From: Chitinophaga sp. CF118
Lineage (GTDB): Bacteria > Bacteroidota > Bacteroidia > Chitinophagales > Chitinophagaceae
DNA length: 64,000 bases
NCBI RefSeq assembly: GCF_900112615.1
Contig: NZ_FOMK01000003.1
Span: forward strand, 434,001-498,000
Direction of reading: 5' to 3'
The notes beneath the pieces were generated by a model. It saw only the letters and a program-made list of their open reading frames with translations. It had not been told where the DNA came from and did no database searches. Position 1 is the stretch's first letter, and each line of letters opens with the position of its first letter. Below, in pieces: positions 1 through 6,803 of this stretch. A program made the translations under genes and the position numbers.

Positions 1-779
1 TCAACAATATACTTAAAGACCGCCCAACCAAATTATTTCTTTTTTTCTGCAGCTTCTTTGTAGCCAATGCATTAATAGCTGAATGCATTGGTGGGAAAAT
101 CTTTTCACTTGAGAAGCTCCTGGGCCTGCCGGTACACACATTTACCTTCTTCGGACAGAGTGGGTTATCCTTTAGCCTCACCTGTGGAGTGCTGTTATGG
201 CCGCTGGAATTTGTATTGACAGACATTGTGAATGAATATTATGGCCCAAAGGCAGTAAGGCGTATTTCTTATATCGCTGTCAGCCTTATCGCCTATGCTT
301 TTGTGATGTTTTATGTATCTATCCATGTACCGGCAGCTGAGTTCTGGTTAGGCACTGGTGTTCAGGATGGAGTGCCAGATATGCAGAGTGCGTTCAATGG
401 TATTTTCGGACAGGGAATGTGGATCATCATTGGTAGTATTACAGCCTTCCTGGTGAGTCAGATCGTGGATGTGACAATATTTCACCGGATCAAGAAAGTT
501 ACCGGAGAAAAATATGTATGGCTGCGTGCTACAGGATCTACAATTGTATCTCAACTGGTAGACAGCTTTATCGTATTGTTTATAGCATTTAAGATAGGGA
601 AAGACTGGAGCTGGCAACTGGTTCTGGCAATTTGCCTGGTGAACTATATATACAAATTTACTGTAGCCATATTATTAACACCGTTGATCTATTTTATTGA
701 ACATCGCATAGAACGTTACCTGGGGGCAGAGACAACTGCGAAGATGAAGGCGGCAGCAATGGGTAAGGAATTGGAATGA
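1..779 (+). CDS. yhhQ: Queuosine precursor transporter (YhhQ/VUT family, DUF165), 5'-truncated
   Basis: An open frame enters the window at base 3 and reads without a stop to 779, so the start codon lies outside the window. About 258 residues are visible, with several hydrophobic helices. The segment around 180-240 encodes a tryptophan-proline-rich helix followed by TDIVNEYYG, which is typical of the YhhQ/VUT (DUF165) family. Members are inner-membrane transporters that take up queuosine precursors such as preQ0 or preQ1 for tRNA modification. A methionine at 189 could be mistaken for a start, but the conserved helices upstream of it are in frame, so the gene clearly extends left. No other queuosine gene is in view, so the substrate is inferred from the family. 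Confidence 0.82.
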   Translation, partial: NNILKDRPTKLFLFFCSFFVANALIAECIGGKIFSLEKLLGLPVHTFTFFGQSGLSFSLTCGVLLWPLEFVLTDIVNEYYGPKAVRRISYIAVSLIAYAFVMFYVSIHVPAAEFWLGTGVQDGVPDMQSAFNGIFGQGMWIIIGSITAFLVSQIVDVTIFHRIKKVTGEKYVWLRATGSTIVSQLVDSFIVLFIAFKIGKDWSWQLVLAICLVNYIYKFTVAILLTPLIYFIEHRIERYLGAETTAKMKAAAMGKELE

Positions 780-828
780 TATTTTATTTTCTATAGTCAG
801 ATGCTTCGAAGAATCAGAGGCATCTGAC

Positions 829-1275
829 CTATACATATTTTACTTTCACCAGATCGGCCACTACTTTATCTATTGGTAAAGTAACAGTAGCTGAGGAAAA
901 GTCTTCCCAACTAATCCAGCGTACTCCTTCTACTTCAGTAACCCCTTCAGGAATGGTGAAGTCAAATGGTGCCGCGAGTATTGGTGCGGTAAAAGGCGAA
1001 ACCGGTTTTACCAGGTAATAGATTGAGATGATCTGTGTATGATTGTCGAAAGCAGAGATCTGGAAGAAATCGGTTGTATAAAGATGTTCTACTACTTCTA
1101 TTTGCTGGTTTAGTTCTTCCTGCCATTCCCGTATCACGCATTCCAGTGTACCTTCCCCGAATTCCAGCCCACCGCCGGGAAATTTGGTATAATATCCTCC
1201 ACGGATGTATTCATCACTTACAAGCACTTGTTTCTGCTCATTCATCATTATACCATACACGCGAACATTAAACAT
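829..1275 (-). CDS. Nudix hydrolase
   Basis: This is a 148-residue protein with an ATG start. A Nudix box begins near residue 35 (GGLEFGEG, then REWQEEL), matching the Gx5Ex7REUxEExGU pattern except that the late glycine is Asn or Gln. The two consecutive glutamates of the REUxEE core, which bind Mg2+ or Mn2+, are present. Nudix enzymes hydrolyse nucleoside diphosphates linked to another moiety. The substrate cannot be read from this sequence; the small size fits house-cleaning or ADP-ribose-type enzymes. It lies 17 nt upstream of corA on the same strand in reverse order and may share a transcript with it. Confidence 0.85.
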   Translation of the reverse strand: MFNVRVYGIMMNEQKQVLVSDEYIRGGYYTKFPGGGLEFGEGTLECVIREWQEELNQQIEVVEHLYTTDFFQISAFDNHTQIISIYYLVKPVSPFTAPILAAPFDFTIPEGVTEVEGVRWISWEDFSSATVTLPIDKVVADLVKVKYV

Positions 1276-1292
1276 ACATTACAATTTGAACG

Positions 1293-2231
1293 TTAGAACC
1301 ATTTCTTTTTCATGAAGTACCAGCTCATAATCACAGAAATAACGATGGAGAGGATCACCGGTATATAAAAGGCATGCGCAGAATGGGCAAAGGGAATTTC
1401 TACGTTCATCCCGTATACACTGGCCACCAGTACAGGAAAGGTAAGTACTATGGTAATGGAGGTGAGGCGTTTCATCACCAGGTTCAGGTTATTGGAAATG
1501 ATGCTGGCAAAGGCATCCATGGTACTGCTGAGGATGTTTGTATAAATATTGGCCATTTCCAATGCCTGCGATGTATCAACGATCAGGTCATGCAGAAACT
1601 CTTTCTCATCTTCATTCAGTCCCAGGAAATTAGTACGTTCGAGCTTCATCAGCAATAGTTCATTACTGCGGAGGGCAGTAAGGAAATACACCAGGCTTTT
1701 CTGGATCCGCATAATATACAGGAGTTCTTCATTCCTGTTGCTGGCATATAGTTTTTGTTCCAGCATATTCCTGCGCTGGTTGATTTCTTTCAGATAATCC
1801 AGGAAGTTCATGGTTACCTTCTCGAAAATCTTCAATACCATCATATTCCGCTTTTCGGGATGGCGGTTATGGAAGGTATTCAGGAAACGGTTGATAGCCG
1901 CATTATCAAACGAGTTGACTGTTAAAATCTGATTATGTGTGAGGATGATAACGATAGGGATGGTAATGTAATACGCATCGCTTTCGTTGATAGAATTATT
2001 TTCTGTGGGTGTTTTGATGACGATGAGCTTGACATTATCTTCCAGCTCATAACGTGATTTCTCATCAATATCCATAGAGTCCGTCAGGAAGTCCAGCGGG
2101 ATTTCCAGTTCTTCAGACAGTTGTTCGAACTCTGATTGTTTCAGCGGAGGGGTAATATTCACCCAGGCGCCATTTTCAGGGCTTGTAATTTCTACTGTAC
2201 GTGCGTCTATGTTTTTGAAATATTGAATCAT
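1293..2231 (-). CDS. corA: CorA-family Mg2+/Co2+ channel
   Basis: The protein has 312 residues when started at the ATG at 2231; a TTG three codons upstream is open but less likely. The C-terminus carries the two transmembrane helices of CorA, with the signature YGMN motif at the end of the first helix followed by VEIPF and a second helix ending in a lysine-rich tail. The N-terminal two thirds is the cytoplasmic Mg2+-sensing domain with a long helix. Pentameric CorA channels admit Mg2+ or Co2+ down the membrane potential. Length and motif are normal for the family. The gene is followed closely by the Nudix gene on the same strand. Confidence 0.92.
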   Translation of the reverse strand: MIQYFKNIDARTVEITSPENGAWVNITPPLKQSEFEQLSEELEIPLDFLTDSMDIDEKSRYELEDNVKLIVIKTPTENNSINESDAYYITIPIVIILTHNQILTVNSFDNAAINRFLNTFHNRHPEKRNMMVLKIFEKVTMNFLDYLKEINQRRNMLEQKLYASNRNEELLYIMRIQKSLVYFLTALRSNELLLMKLERTNFLGLNEDEKEFLHDLIVDTSQALEMANIYTNILSSTMDAFASIISNNLNLVMKRLTSITIVLTFPVLVASVYGMNVEIPFAHSAHAFYIPVILSIVISVIMSWYFMKKKWF

Positions 2232-2278
2232 CGGCCGCAAAGGTAGAATAATTAATGATCGAAGCCGGCTATTAATCT

Positions 2279-3067
2279 TTATTTAACAGCCGCATTGATA
2301 TCTCCTTCATAGACCAGGGTAGCAGGGCCGCAGAGCCAAATGTTGCTGTAAGATCGTTCACCGGTTTTTGTAAAACGTACTTCCAGCGAGCCTCCCAGGG
2401 TTTGTACGGGCACTACATATTCTTTTTCTTCCTGGGCTGTCATTAATGCAGCAGCTGTAACGCCGGTACCGCAGGAGTAAGTTTCATCTTCCACACCACG
2501 CTCATAAGTCCGTACGAAAATGCCTTTATCCATGTTCTGGACAAAGTTCACATTAGTACCTTCTTTAGCAAAACGATCGTTATAGCGGATCTCGCGACCT
2601 TGTGTATAAACATCCAGCGCCTGCACATCATCAGTGAATTTCACGAAGTGAGGGGAGCCGGTATTGAGATAATAGTAAAGAGAGCCTATTTCCACACCGT
2701 CTACATCCTGCATTTTCAGGTTCACCCAGTCTTCGCCTTTCATGGAGGCTTCATGAGGACCATCAACGGCCAGGAAGCGGAGGAGTTCCTGTTTGAGGCC
2801 CATTTTGCGGGCAAAAGCTACCAGGCAGCGGCCACCATTGCCACACATGCTGCTTTCCCGTCCGTCTGCGTTGTAGTACTTCATACCAAAGTCGTAGCCC
2901 TCCTGGTTGTTCAGTAGCATCAATCCATCAGCACCAATACCAAAGCGGCGATCGCACAGGTGGTGTACCTGCTCTTCCGTAAGGTTATTATAAGCGCCGT
3001 TCCGGTTGTCCATGATCACAAAATCGTTGCCGGTACCCTGGTATTTGTAAAAGTGAATTGCTGACAT
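2279..3067 (-). CDS. dapF: Diaminopimelate epimerase
   Basis: DapF interconverts LL- and meso-diaminopimelate for lysine and peptidoglycan synthesis. The start is placed at the ATG at 3067, giving MSAIHFYKYQGTGNDF, the usual DapF N-terminus; the frame remains open 27 codons further, but that part is not conserved. Both catalytic cysteines are visible: Cys75 in MCGNGGR and a second in the YSCGTG motif near residue 200. At about 262 residues it has normal length. It is a single gene on the minus strand. A strong inverted repeat lies just upstream of its start. Confidence 0.96.
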   Translation of the reverse strand: MSAIHFYKYQGTGNDFVIMDNRNGAYNNLTEEQVHHLCDRRFGIGADGLMLLNNQEGYDFGMKYYNADGRESSMCGNGGRCLVAFARKMGLKQELLRFLAVDGPHEASMKGEDWVNLKMQDVDGVEIGSLYYYLNTGSPHFVKFTDDVQALDVYTQGREIRYNDRFAKEGTNVNFVQNMDKGIFVRTYERGVEDETYSCGTGVTAAALMTAQEEKEYVVPVQTLGGSLEVRFTKTGERSYSNIWLCGPATLVYEGDINAAVK

Positions 3068-3131
3068 AATGCGCAAAAGTAAGAATTTATTGATATATAG
3101 AGGAGGAAGGGTAGAGATAAGGTAGAGATAG

Positions 3132-3207
3132 GATAGAGATTCATTCATCCTACGTTCATCCTTCGTTTTTAAACGTAGGATGAACGTAGGATGAACGAAT
3201 CTCTATC
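3132..3207. repeat. 34-bp imperfect inverted repeat (long hairpin)
   Basis: Left arm 3132-3165 and right arm 3174-3207 are reverse complements at 32 of 34 positions, separated by 8 nt (TTTTTAAA). Each arm contains a tandem doublet of an 11-nt word close to CGTAGGATGAA. Immediately to the left, the word GGTAGAGATA occurs three times with small changes (about 3110-3140). The element lies between dapF and the phosphorylase gene, both on the minus strand. It has no U-tract, so it is not an obvious terminator. It could be a REP or MITE-like unit or an mRNA-stabilising hairpin. Confidence 0.8.
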
Positions 3208-3273
3208 GGATTTCAATCCCTTGGAAATAATAAATGCACTGAATTGATGTAGAATCGTAGATCTCAGGAGAAG

Positions 3274-3309
3274 GATTAGAATATCCCGCCCGGGCGAGAT
3301 ATTCTAATC
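3274..3309. repeat. 36-bp near-perfect palindrome
   Basis: The sequence is self-complementary over 36 nt apart from one C/A pair, with the GC-rich core CGCCCGGGCG flanked by GATTAGAATATC and its complement. It lies 10 nt past the stop codon of the phosphorylase gene on the minus strand. It may act as a 3' hairpin of that transcript, although no U-run follows, or it may be a protein-binding palindrome. Confidence 0.75.
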
Positions 3310-3318
3310 AGGATAAGT

Positions 3319-4197
3319 TTATAATTTTTCTATGATTTCCAATGATGTCCTGATGAGGTTGTCTACTGCTTTTGCCCCATCTTTGCTGAATTCCTGCCGT
3401 ACTCTGTTTGCTACTATCGCACTGATTGACAGGCATTCATGTCCTAAAACACGGCCTAATCCGTAAATACCGGATGTTTCCATTTCAAAATTGGAGATAT
3501 AGTGCGTATCGTGATGAAATCCAGTGAGTTGTTCCAGTAACAAGGGGTGGGAGAGTGGCCCTCTCAGCGCACGGCCCTGTGGCGCATAAAATCCCGGGCA
3601 GGTAACAGTGATGCCTGTGTGAAAGCCATTGGTAAATTGTGTAGCCAGGTTTTGTGCAGCACTGAATAGCGAAGGACTGGCAGTACCAGGTAGTAAGCGG
3701 ACCTGTTCACGGAAGGCTGCCAGCAGTGATTTCTCATCGGAGGTGTTTTCGAAGAGGTACCAGGGCATCAGGTTATCCAGGCCAAGGCCGTGAGAGGATA
3801 CTACGAAGCCATCTACAGGTACATGCTCCTGTAGCGCACCGGAGGTGCCCAGGCGGATGATCTGTAACCGGGTGAGTGCCGGTTTAATGGTACGGCTGGT
3901 AAAATCGATATTTACTAGAGCATCCAGCTCATTCAGCACAATATCAATATTGTCTGTACCGATACCGGTAGAAACTACACTAACCCTCTTTTTACCAATG
4001 TACCCAGTATGCGTTACAAATTCCCGGTGCTGGTGTGTGCTTTCCAGCCGGTTAAAATGTTTACTGACTTCCGGTACACGGTCTGGGTCTCCTACCGTAA
4101 TAATAGTGTCTGCAAGCTCTTCTGGTCTGACATCGAGATGGTAAACAGCACCTCGACTATTCAATATCATTTCGGATTCGGGAATACGTTGACTCAT
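3319..4197 (-). CDS. Nucleoside phosphorylase (uridine phosphorylase-like)
   Basis: The protein has 292 residues from the ATG at 4197; an in-frame TTG three codons earlier is less likely. Family features of the PNP_UDP_1 superfamily are present: the phosphate-binding VGDPDRV near the N-terminus, RLGTSGALQ in the middle, and FEMETSGIYGL, which holds the ribose-contacting glutamates. Such enzymes cleave nucleosides with phosphate to the free base and ribose-1-phosphate in nucleoside salvage. Uridine is the best guess from the motif spelling; purine nucleosides cannot be excluded. It is separated from tRNA-Cys by a short divergent promoter region. Confidence 0.85.
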   Translation of the reverse strand: MSQRIPESEMILNSRGAVYHLDVRPEELADTIITVGDPDRVPEVSKHFNRLESTHQHREFVTHTGYIGKKRVSVVSTGIGTDNIDIVLNELDALVNIDFTSRTIKPALTRLQIIRLGTSGALQEHVPVDGFVVSSHGLGLDNLMPWYLFENTSDEKSLLAAFREQVRLLPGTASPSLFSAAQNLATQFTNGFHTGITVTCPGFYAPQGRALRGPLSHPLLLEQLTGFHHDTHYISNFEMETSGIYGLGRVLGHECLSISAIVANRVRQEFSKDGAKAVDNLIRTSLEIIEKL

Positions 4198-4223
4198 TGT
4201 AAACAAGTAAATGATGAAATAGA

Positions 4224-4254
4224 TTTGGCAAATATCGAAAATTTACTACTTTTG
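4224..4254 (+). promoter_or_regulatory. Bacteroidota-type promoter of tRNA-Cys
   Basis: TTTG at 4224-4227 is followed after exactly 19 nt by TACTTTTG at 4247-4254, which fits the Bacteroidota -33 (TTG) and -7 (TAnnTTTG) consensus. The expected start point lies about 25 nt before the tRNA. Confidence 0.85.
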
Positions 4255-4285
4255 CAGTCCCACAAAATTGGTGGGAAACAAAAAT

Positions 4286-4356
4286 GGTTTCGTGGCCGAG
4301 TGGCTAGGCAGAGGTCTGCAAAACCTTTTACAGCGGTTCGAATCCGCTCGAAACCT
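4286..4356 (+). tRNA. tRNA-Cys (GCA)
   Basis: The 71-nt cloverleaf folds completely. The acceptor stem is GGTTTCG (4286-4292) with CGAAACC (4349-4355). A D arm follows, then an anticodon stem GAGGT/ACCTT with loop CTGCAAA (anticodon GCA), and a T arm GCGGTTCGAATCCGC. The discriminator base is T (U73), the usual identity base for cysteinyl-tRNA synthetase. CCA is not encoded. Confidence 0.96.
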
Positions 4357-4359
4357 CGG

Positions 4360-4393
4360 AATAAGGATTACAATTTTGTAATCCTTATTTTAT
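4360..4393 (+). terminator. Intrinsic terminator after tRNA-Cys
   Basis: A 12-bp stem AATAAGGATTAC (4360-4371) pairs with GTAATCCTTATT (4378-4389) and runs into a T-rich stretch. It starts 4 nt after the tRNA and is also close to the end of the dehydrogenase gene on the other strand. Confidence 0.85.
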
Positions 4394-4445
4394 TTTACAG
4401 AAATCCGATTGATTTACATTGTTTTGTCTCCACCATACAGTATTT

Positions 4446-5441
4446 TTAACAGGAAATCTTTGACCAGTCCTGGTATATTTCCGGATTTACAATATGCGGT
4501 AATCTCAAACCAGCCAATCCTGCAATGGTGTTCTTTGCAGCAATTACCGACATCGCATTTCTTGTATCCACTGTAGCAGATCCAATATGCGGAAGAATGG
4601 CCACGTTAGGCATGTCCAGTAGTGGATTATCCTTTGCCATTGGTTCAGGATTGGTTACATCCAAACCAGCTCCCCAAATGGTTCCTGCTTCTAGTGCTTT
4701 TTTCAGATCTTCTTCATTGTGAATGGATCCTCTAGCAGTATTGATGAAAATAGCGGAAGGTTTCATTTTACTGAAAGCAGTGGTATTAAAGATCCCTTTT
4801 GTTTCAGGCGTTAAAGCGGTGTGTACTGACAAAACATCACTTTGTTGCAGCAGTTCATCAAAAGAAACTTTTATGGCATTTAATTTCTCTTCAGCTTCTT
4901 CGTTATTACCGCGATTGTGATAAATCACTTTCATATTATAAGCACCCATACATTTCTTTGCCAGTTCAAATCCTATCTTTCCCAGTCCGAAAATACCGAG
5001 TGTTTTTCCATTCAGTTCAATACCCAGATCTGTAGTAGGATCAAAGAATTTCCATTCTCCTTTCAGTATCTTCTTATGTACATAAAAAGCTTTTCTTGAA
5101 GCTGCAAGCATCAGCAGGAAGGCTGTATCTGCTGTGGCTCCGCTTAATACACCCGGTGTATTGCCGATGGGGATATTAAGTTGTGTAGCTGCTTTCACAT
5201 CTACATTATCGTACCCTACGGAAAGCAGTGCAATCACTTTCAGGTGTTTGCATTCGTTTAGAAAATTTGCATCGATGTTATTGGCACCTGAGCTAAGCAG
5301 CGCATCATGCTGTTTGCAGGCATCGATCAGTTCTGTTGGCGTAAGGTCTCTTTTTTCTGTCCATTGAGTGACAGTGATACCGGCATTCTGCAGTAATTGC
5401 AGTCCTGCGTCGGGTATTACTCTTGTAATAAATACTTTCAT
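4446..5441 (-). CDS. D-isomer-specific 2-hydroxyacid dehydrogenase (glyoxylate/hydroxypyruvate reductase-like)
   Basis: The protein has 331 residues from the ATG at 5441 (MKVFITRVIPDAG); 13 further codons upstream are open but atypical. The NAD(P)-binding GLGKIG loop lies near residue 150. The catalytic set of the family is visible: Arg in NTARGS, Glu in VTNPEP and His in LPHIGSAT. Such enzymes reduce glyoxylate, hydroxypyruvate or related 2-oxoacids using NADH or NADPH. The closest family pattern is the GyaR/GhrB group, but the substrate is inferred. It is a single gene with a terminator-like hairpin near its 3' end. Confidence 0.9.
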   Translation of the reverse strand: MKVFITRVIPDAGLQLLQNAGITVTQWTEKRDLTPTELIDACKQHDALLSSGANNIDANFLNECKHLKVIALLSVGYDNVDVKAATQLNIPIGNTPGVLSGATADTAFLLMLAASRKAFYVHKKILKGEWKFFDPTTDLGIELNGKTLGIFGLGKIGFELAKKCMGAYNMKVIYHNRGNNEEAEEKLNAIKVSFDELLQQSDVLSVHTALTPETKGIFNTTAFSKMKPSAIFINTARGSIHNEEDLKKALEAGTIWGAGLDVTNPEPMAKDNPLLDMPNVAILPHIGSATVDTRNAMSVIAAKNTIAGLAGLRLPHIVNPEIYQDWSKISC

Positions 5442-5551
5442 TGCAAAAAAATATGATCCCGTCAGGGGCACAATAATCATGCTGTTATTATGTCCTTGTT
5501 AAGAATTAGAAATAATATAAAGATGATCTTTCTTTTTTGAAGATATTTCAT

Positions 5552-5692
5552 TATATTTGTTACCCTCCCATTTTCTTAGGAGGGTGAGCAGTAAGGCGTA
5601 TGTGTGCTTGTATGAGGTGCTGACAATGAATTAATTGAGTAAATTATATCGTTTACAGTAAGTGATTTTGGACAATAACGTTAAGTAGAATT
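5552..5692 (+). other. Leader or small RNA region upstream of the GNAT gene
   Basis: This gap has an exact TAnnTTTG -7 box (TATATTTG, 5552-5559) but no clear TTG partner. It is followed by a 7-bp hairpin (ACCCTCC 5562-5568 with GGAGGGT 5579-5585) and about 110 nt without an open frame. It ends at a terminator hairpin 31 nt before the GNAT start. This arrangement fits either a roughly 150-nt small RNA or a 5' leader with an attenuator. No known riboswitch family is recognised. Confidence 0.4.
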
Positions 5693-5730
5693 AAGCCTTC
5701 TGATGCTCTCAGGAGGCTTTTGTATTTTTT
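5693..5730 (+). terminator. Intrinsic terminator or attenuator before the GNAT gene
   Basis: AAGCCTTCTGA (5693-5703) pairs with TCAGGAGGCTT (5709-5719), with one G-T pair and a 5-nt loop. It is followed by a broken T-run to 5730. It lies upstream of a gene on the same strand. Confidence 0.7.
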
Positions 5731-5749
5731 AGACTTAAATAAGAAGTGT

Positions 5750-6250
5750 ATGTTGGAAATTGTTGAAGTAACAAAGAGTGATGTAGCTGCATTAAATCAG
5801 GTAAAAGCGCTTTTCCGTGAGTATGCCAACTGGCTGAGCGTAGATCTCAGCTTCCAGGGTTTCGAAGAAGAGTTAATTAGTTTGCCGGAGCCGGCTTATG
5901 TAGCACCTGAAGGTGTATTATTCCTTGCCAGAGTAGATGGATTACCTGCCGGTTGTGTGGCAGTTCGTCATTTTGAAAATTCTACCTGTGAAATGAAACG
6001 GTTATTCGTAAAGGATGCCTTTAAAGGACATGGAGTAGGCAGGGCACTGGCTTCCAGAGCTGTTAAAGCAGGCCGTGAACTGGGTTATAAACGTATGCTG
6101 CTGGATACACTGGCTCATATGACTCCCGCTATCGATTTGTATACAAGACTAGGATTTCAGCCTATTGCAGCGTATTACAATAACCCCATCAGCGATGCAG
6201 TATATCTGTCAATGATGTTGCAGGAAGAAAAGCCTGAACCAGCTTTGTAA
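5750..6250 (+). CDS. GNAT-family N-acetyltransferase
   Basis: The start is placed at the ATG at 5750 (MLEIVEVTK), giving 166 residues; an upstream ATG at 5720 overlaps the T-run of the terminator and is unlikely. Acetyl-CoA-binding motif A is visible as KGHGVGRALASRAV near residue 92, followed by the DTL segment and the YTRLGFQPI motif B typical of GNAT enzymes. The family transfers an acyl group from acyl-CoA to amines of small molecules or proteins. The acceptor cannot be predicted. It is monocistronic, and expression may be controlled by the leader upstream. Confidence 0.88.
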   Translation: MLEIVEVTKSDVAALNQVKALFREYANWLSVDLSFQGFEEELISLPEPAYVAPEGVLFLARVDGLPAGCVAVRHFENSTCEMKRLFVKDAFKGHGVGRALASRAVKAGRELGYKRMLLDTLAHMTPAIDLYTRLGFQPIAAYYNNPISDAVYLSMMLQEEKPEPAL

Positions 6251-6274
6251 GAAGCGTTAATTTAATATTTTGTT

Positions 6275-6357
6275 ATAGCGTCGTCCGCGGACGGCATTTA
6301 CAAATATTGATATTCTGTAGTGTAGGATGGACCCAACATCCTTTGTAAATCCGCTAT
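6275..6357 (+). other. Candidate structured RNA or complex inverted repeat
   Basis: Nested complementarity is visible. The outer stem is ATAGCG (6275-6280) with CGCTAT (6352-6357). Inside it are a small hairpin CGTCCGCGGACG (6282-6293) and a long arm ATTTACAAA (6296-6304) with TTTGTAAAT (6342-6350), which is capped by AGGATG (6324-6329) with CATCCT (6337-6342). This resembles a three-way junction. Strand and function are unknown, and it lies just after the GNAT stop codon. Confidence 0.4.
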
Positions 6358-6517
6358 GACAAGAATATCATGTTTCTTAACCTCCTACTTCTGCTTTCGA
6401 ATCCCTGCGTTAGTCTTTACATTATGTGCCTGTTTTATTTATCAAAATAGCAGCGATTAAAGTGCTATGCCCGCTACTACCTGAAATGAATAAACGCACT
6501 TAAAACTAATAGAATAT
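6358..6517. other. Intergenic stretch without recognisable features
   Basis: No open frame of useful length, repeat or promoter box stands out here. It separates the candidate structured RNA from a group of three hairpins. Confidence 0.5.
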
Positions 6518-6553
6518 AAAAAAACGCCTCTCATCCCGAGGATGGAAGCGTTT
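6518..6553 (-). terminator. Minus-strand terminator
   Basis: AAACGC (6522-6527) pairs with GCGTTT (6548-6553), with an inner CATCC/GGATG stem. Seven A residues at 6518-6524 form a U7 tract when read on the minus strand, so it would stop transcripts arriving from the oxidoreductase gene. Confidence 0.6.
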
Positions 6554-6588
6554 GACAAAACAGCCGGCATCAGGCAATGAGTAAAATG

Positions 6589-6624
6589 AAAAAACCATCA
6601 AGGTTTAAAGTAATCCTTGATGGT
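6589..6624 (-). terminator. Minus-strand terminator
   Basis: A perfect 10-bp stem ACCATCAAGG (6594-6603) pairs with CCTTGATGGT (6615-6624). A run of A residues at 6589-6594 gives a U-tract on the minus strand. Confidence 0.65.
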
Positions 6625-6689
6625 CTTATCGATTTGGTAAGTTTAGCTCTAAAACTTAAGGCTCTGTGGGATTTGTTCCTGTAGAACCC

Positions 6690-6718
6690 AAGCCTAAGTG
6701 TTCAAAGCACTTAGGCTT
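6690..6718. terminator. Strong hairpin downstream of the oxidoreductase gene
   Basis: AAGCCTAAGTG (6690-6700) pairs perfectly with CACTTAGGCTT (6708-6718) around a 7-nt loop. It lies about 85 nt past the oxidoreductase stop. The T-tract is short on both strands, so it may be a 3'-end stabiliser that works with the two terminators further on. Confidence 0.5.
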
Positions 6719-6803
6719 TACTTTCACAGAAATACATCATTTATTCAAATAGTATAACAATTACCTTAAATTAGTATTACATTTTAACATACATATAGCA
6801 TCT

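Noticed and set aside
3105..3140. Short TAGAGATA repeats considered as a CRISPR start
   Set aside because: There are only three copies, 8-10 nt long, without spacers of uniform length.
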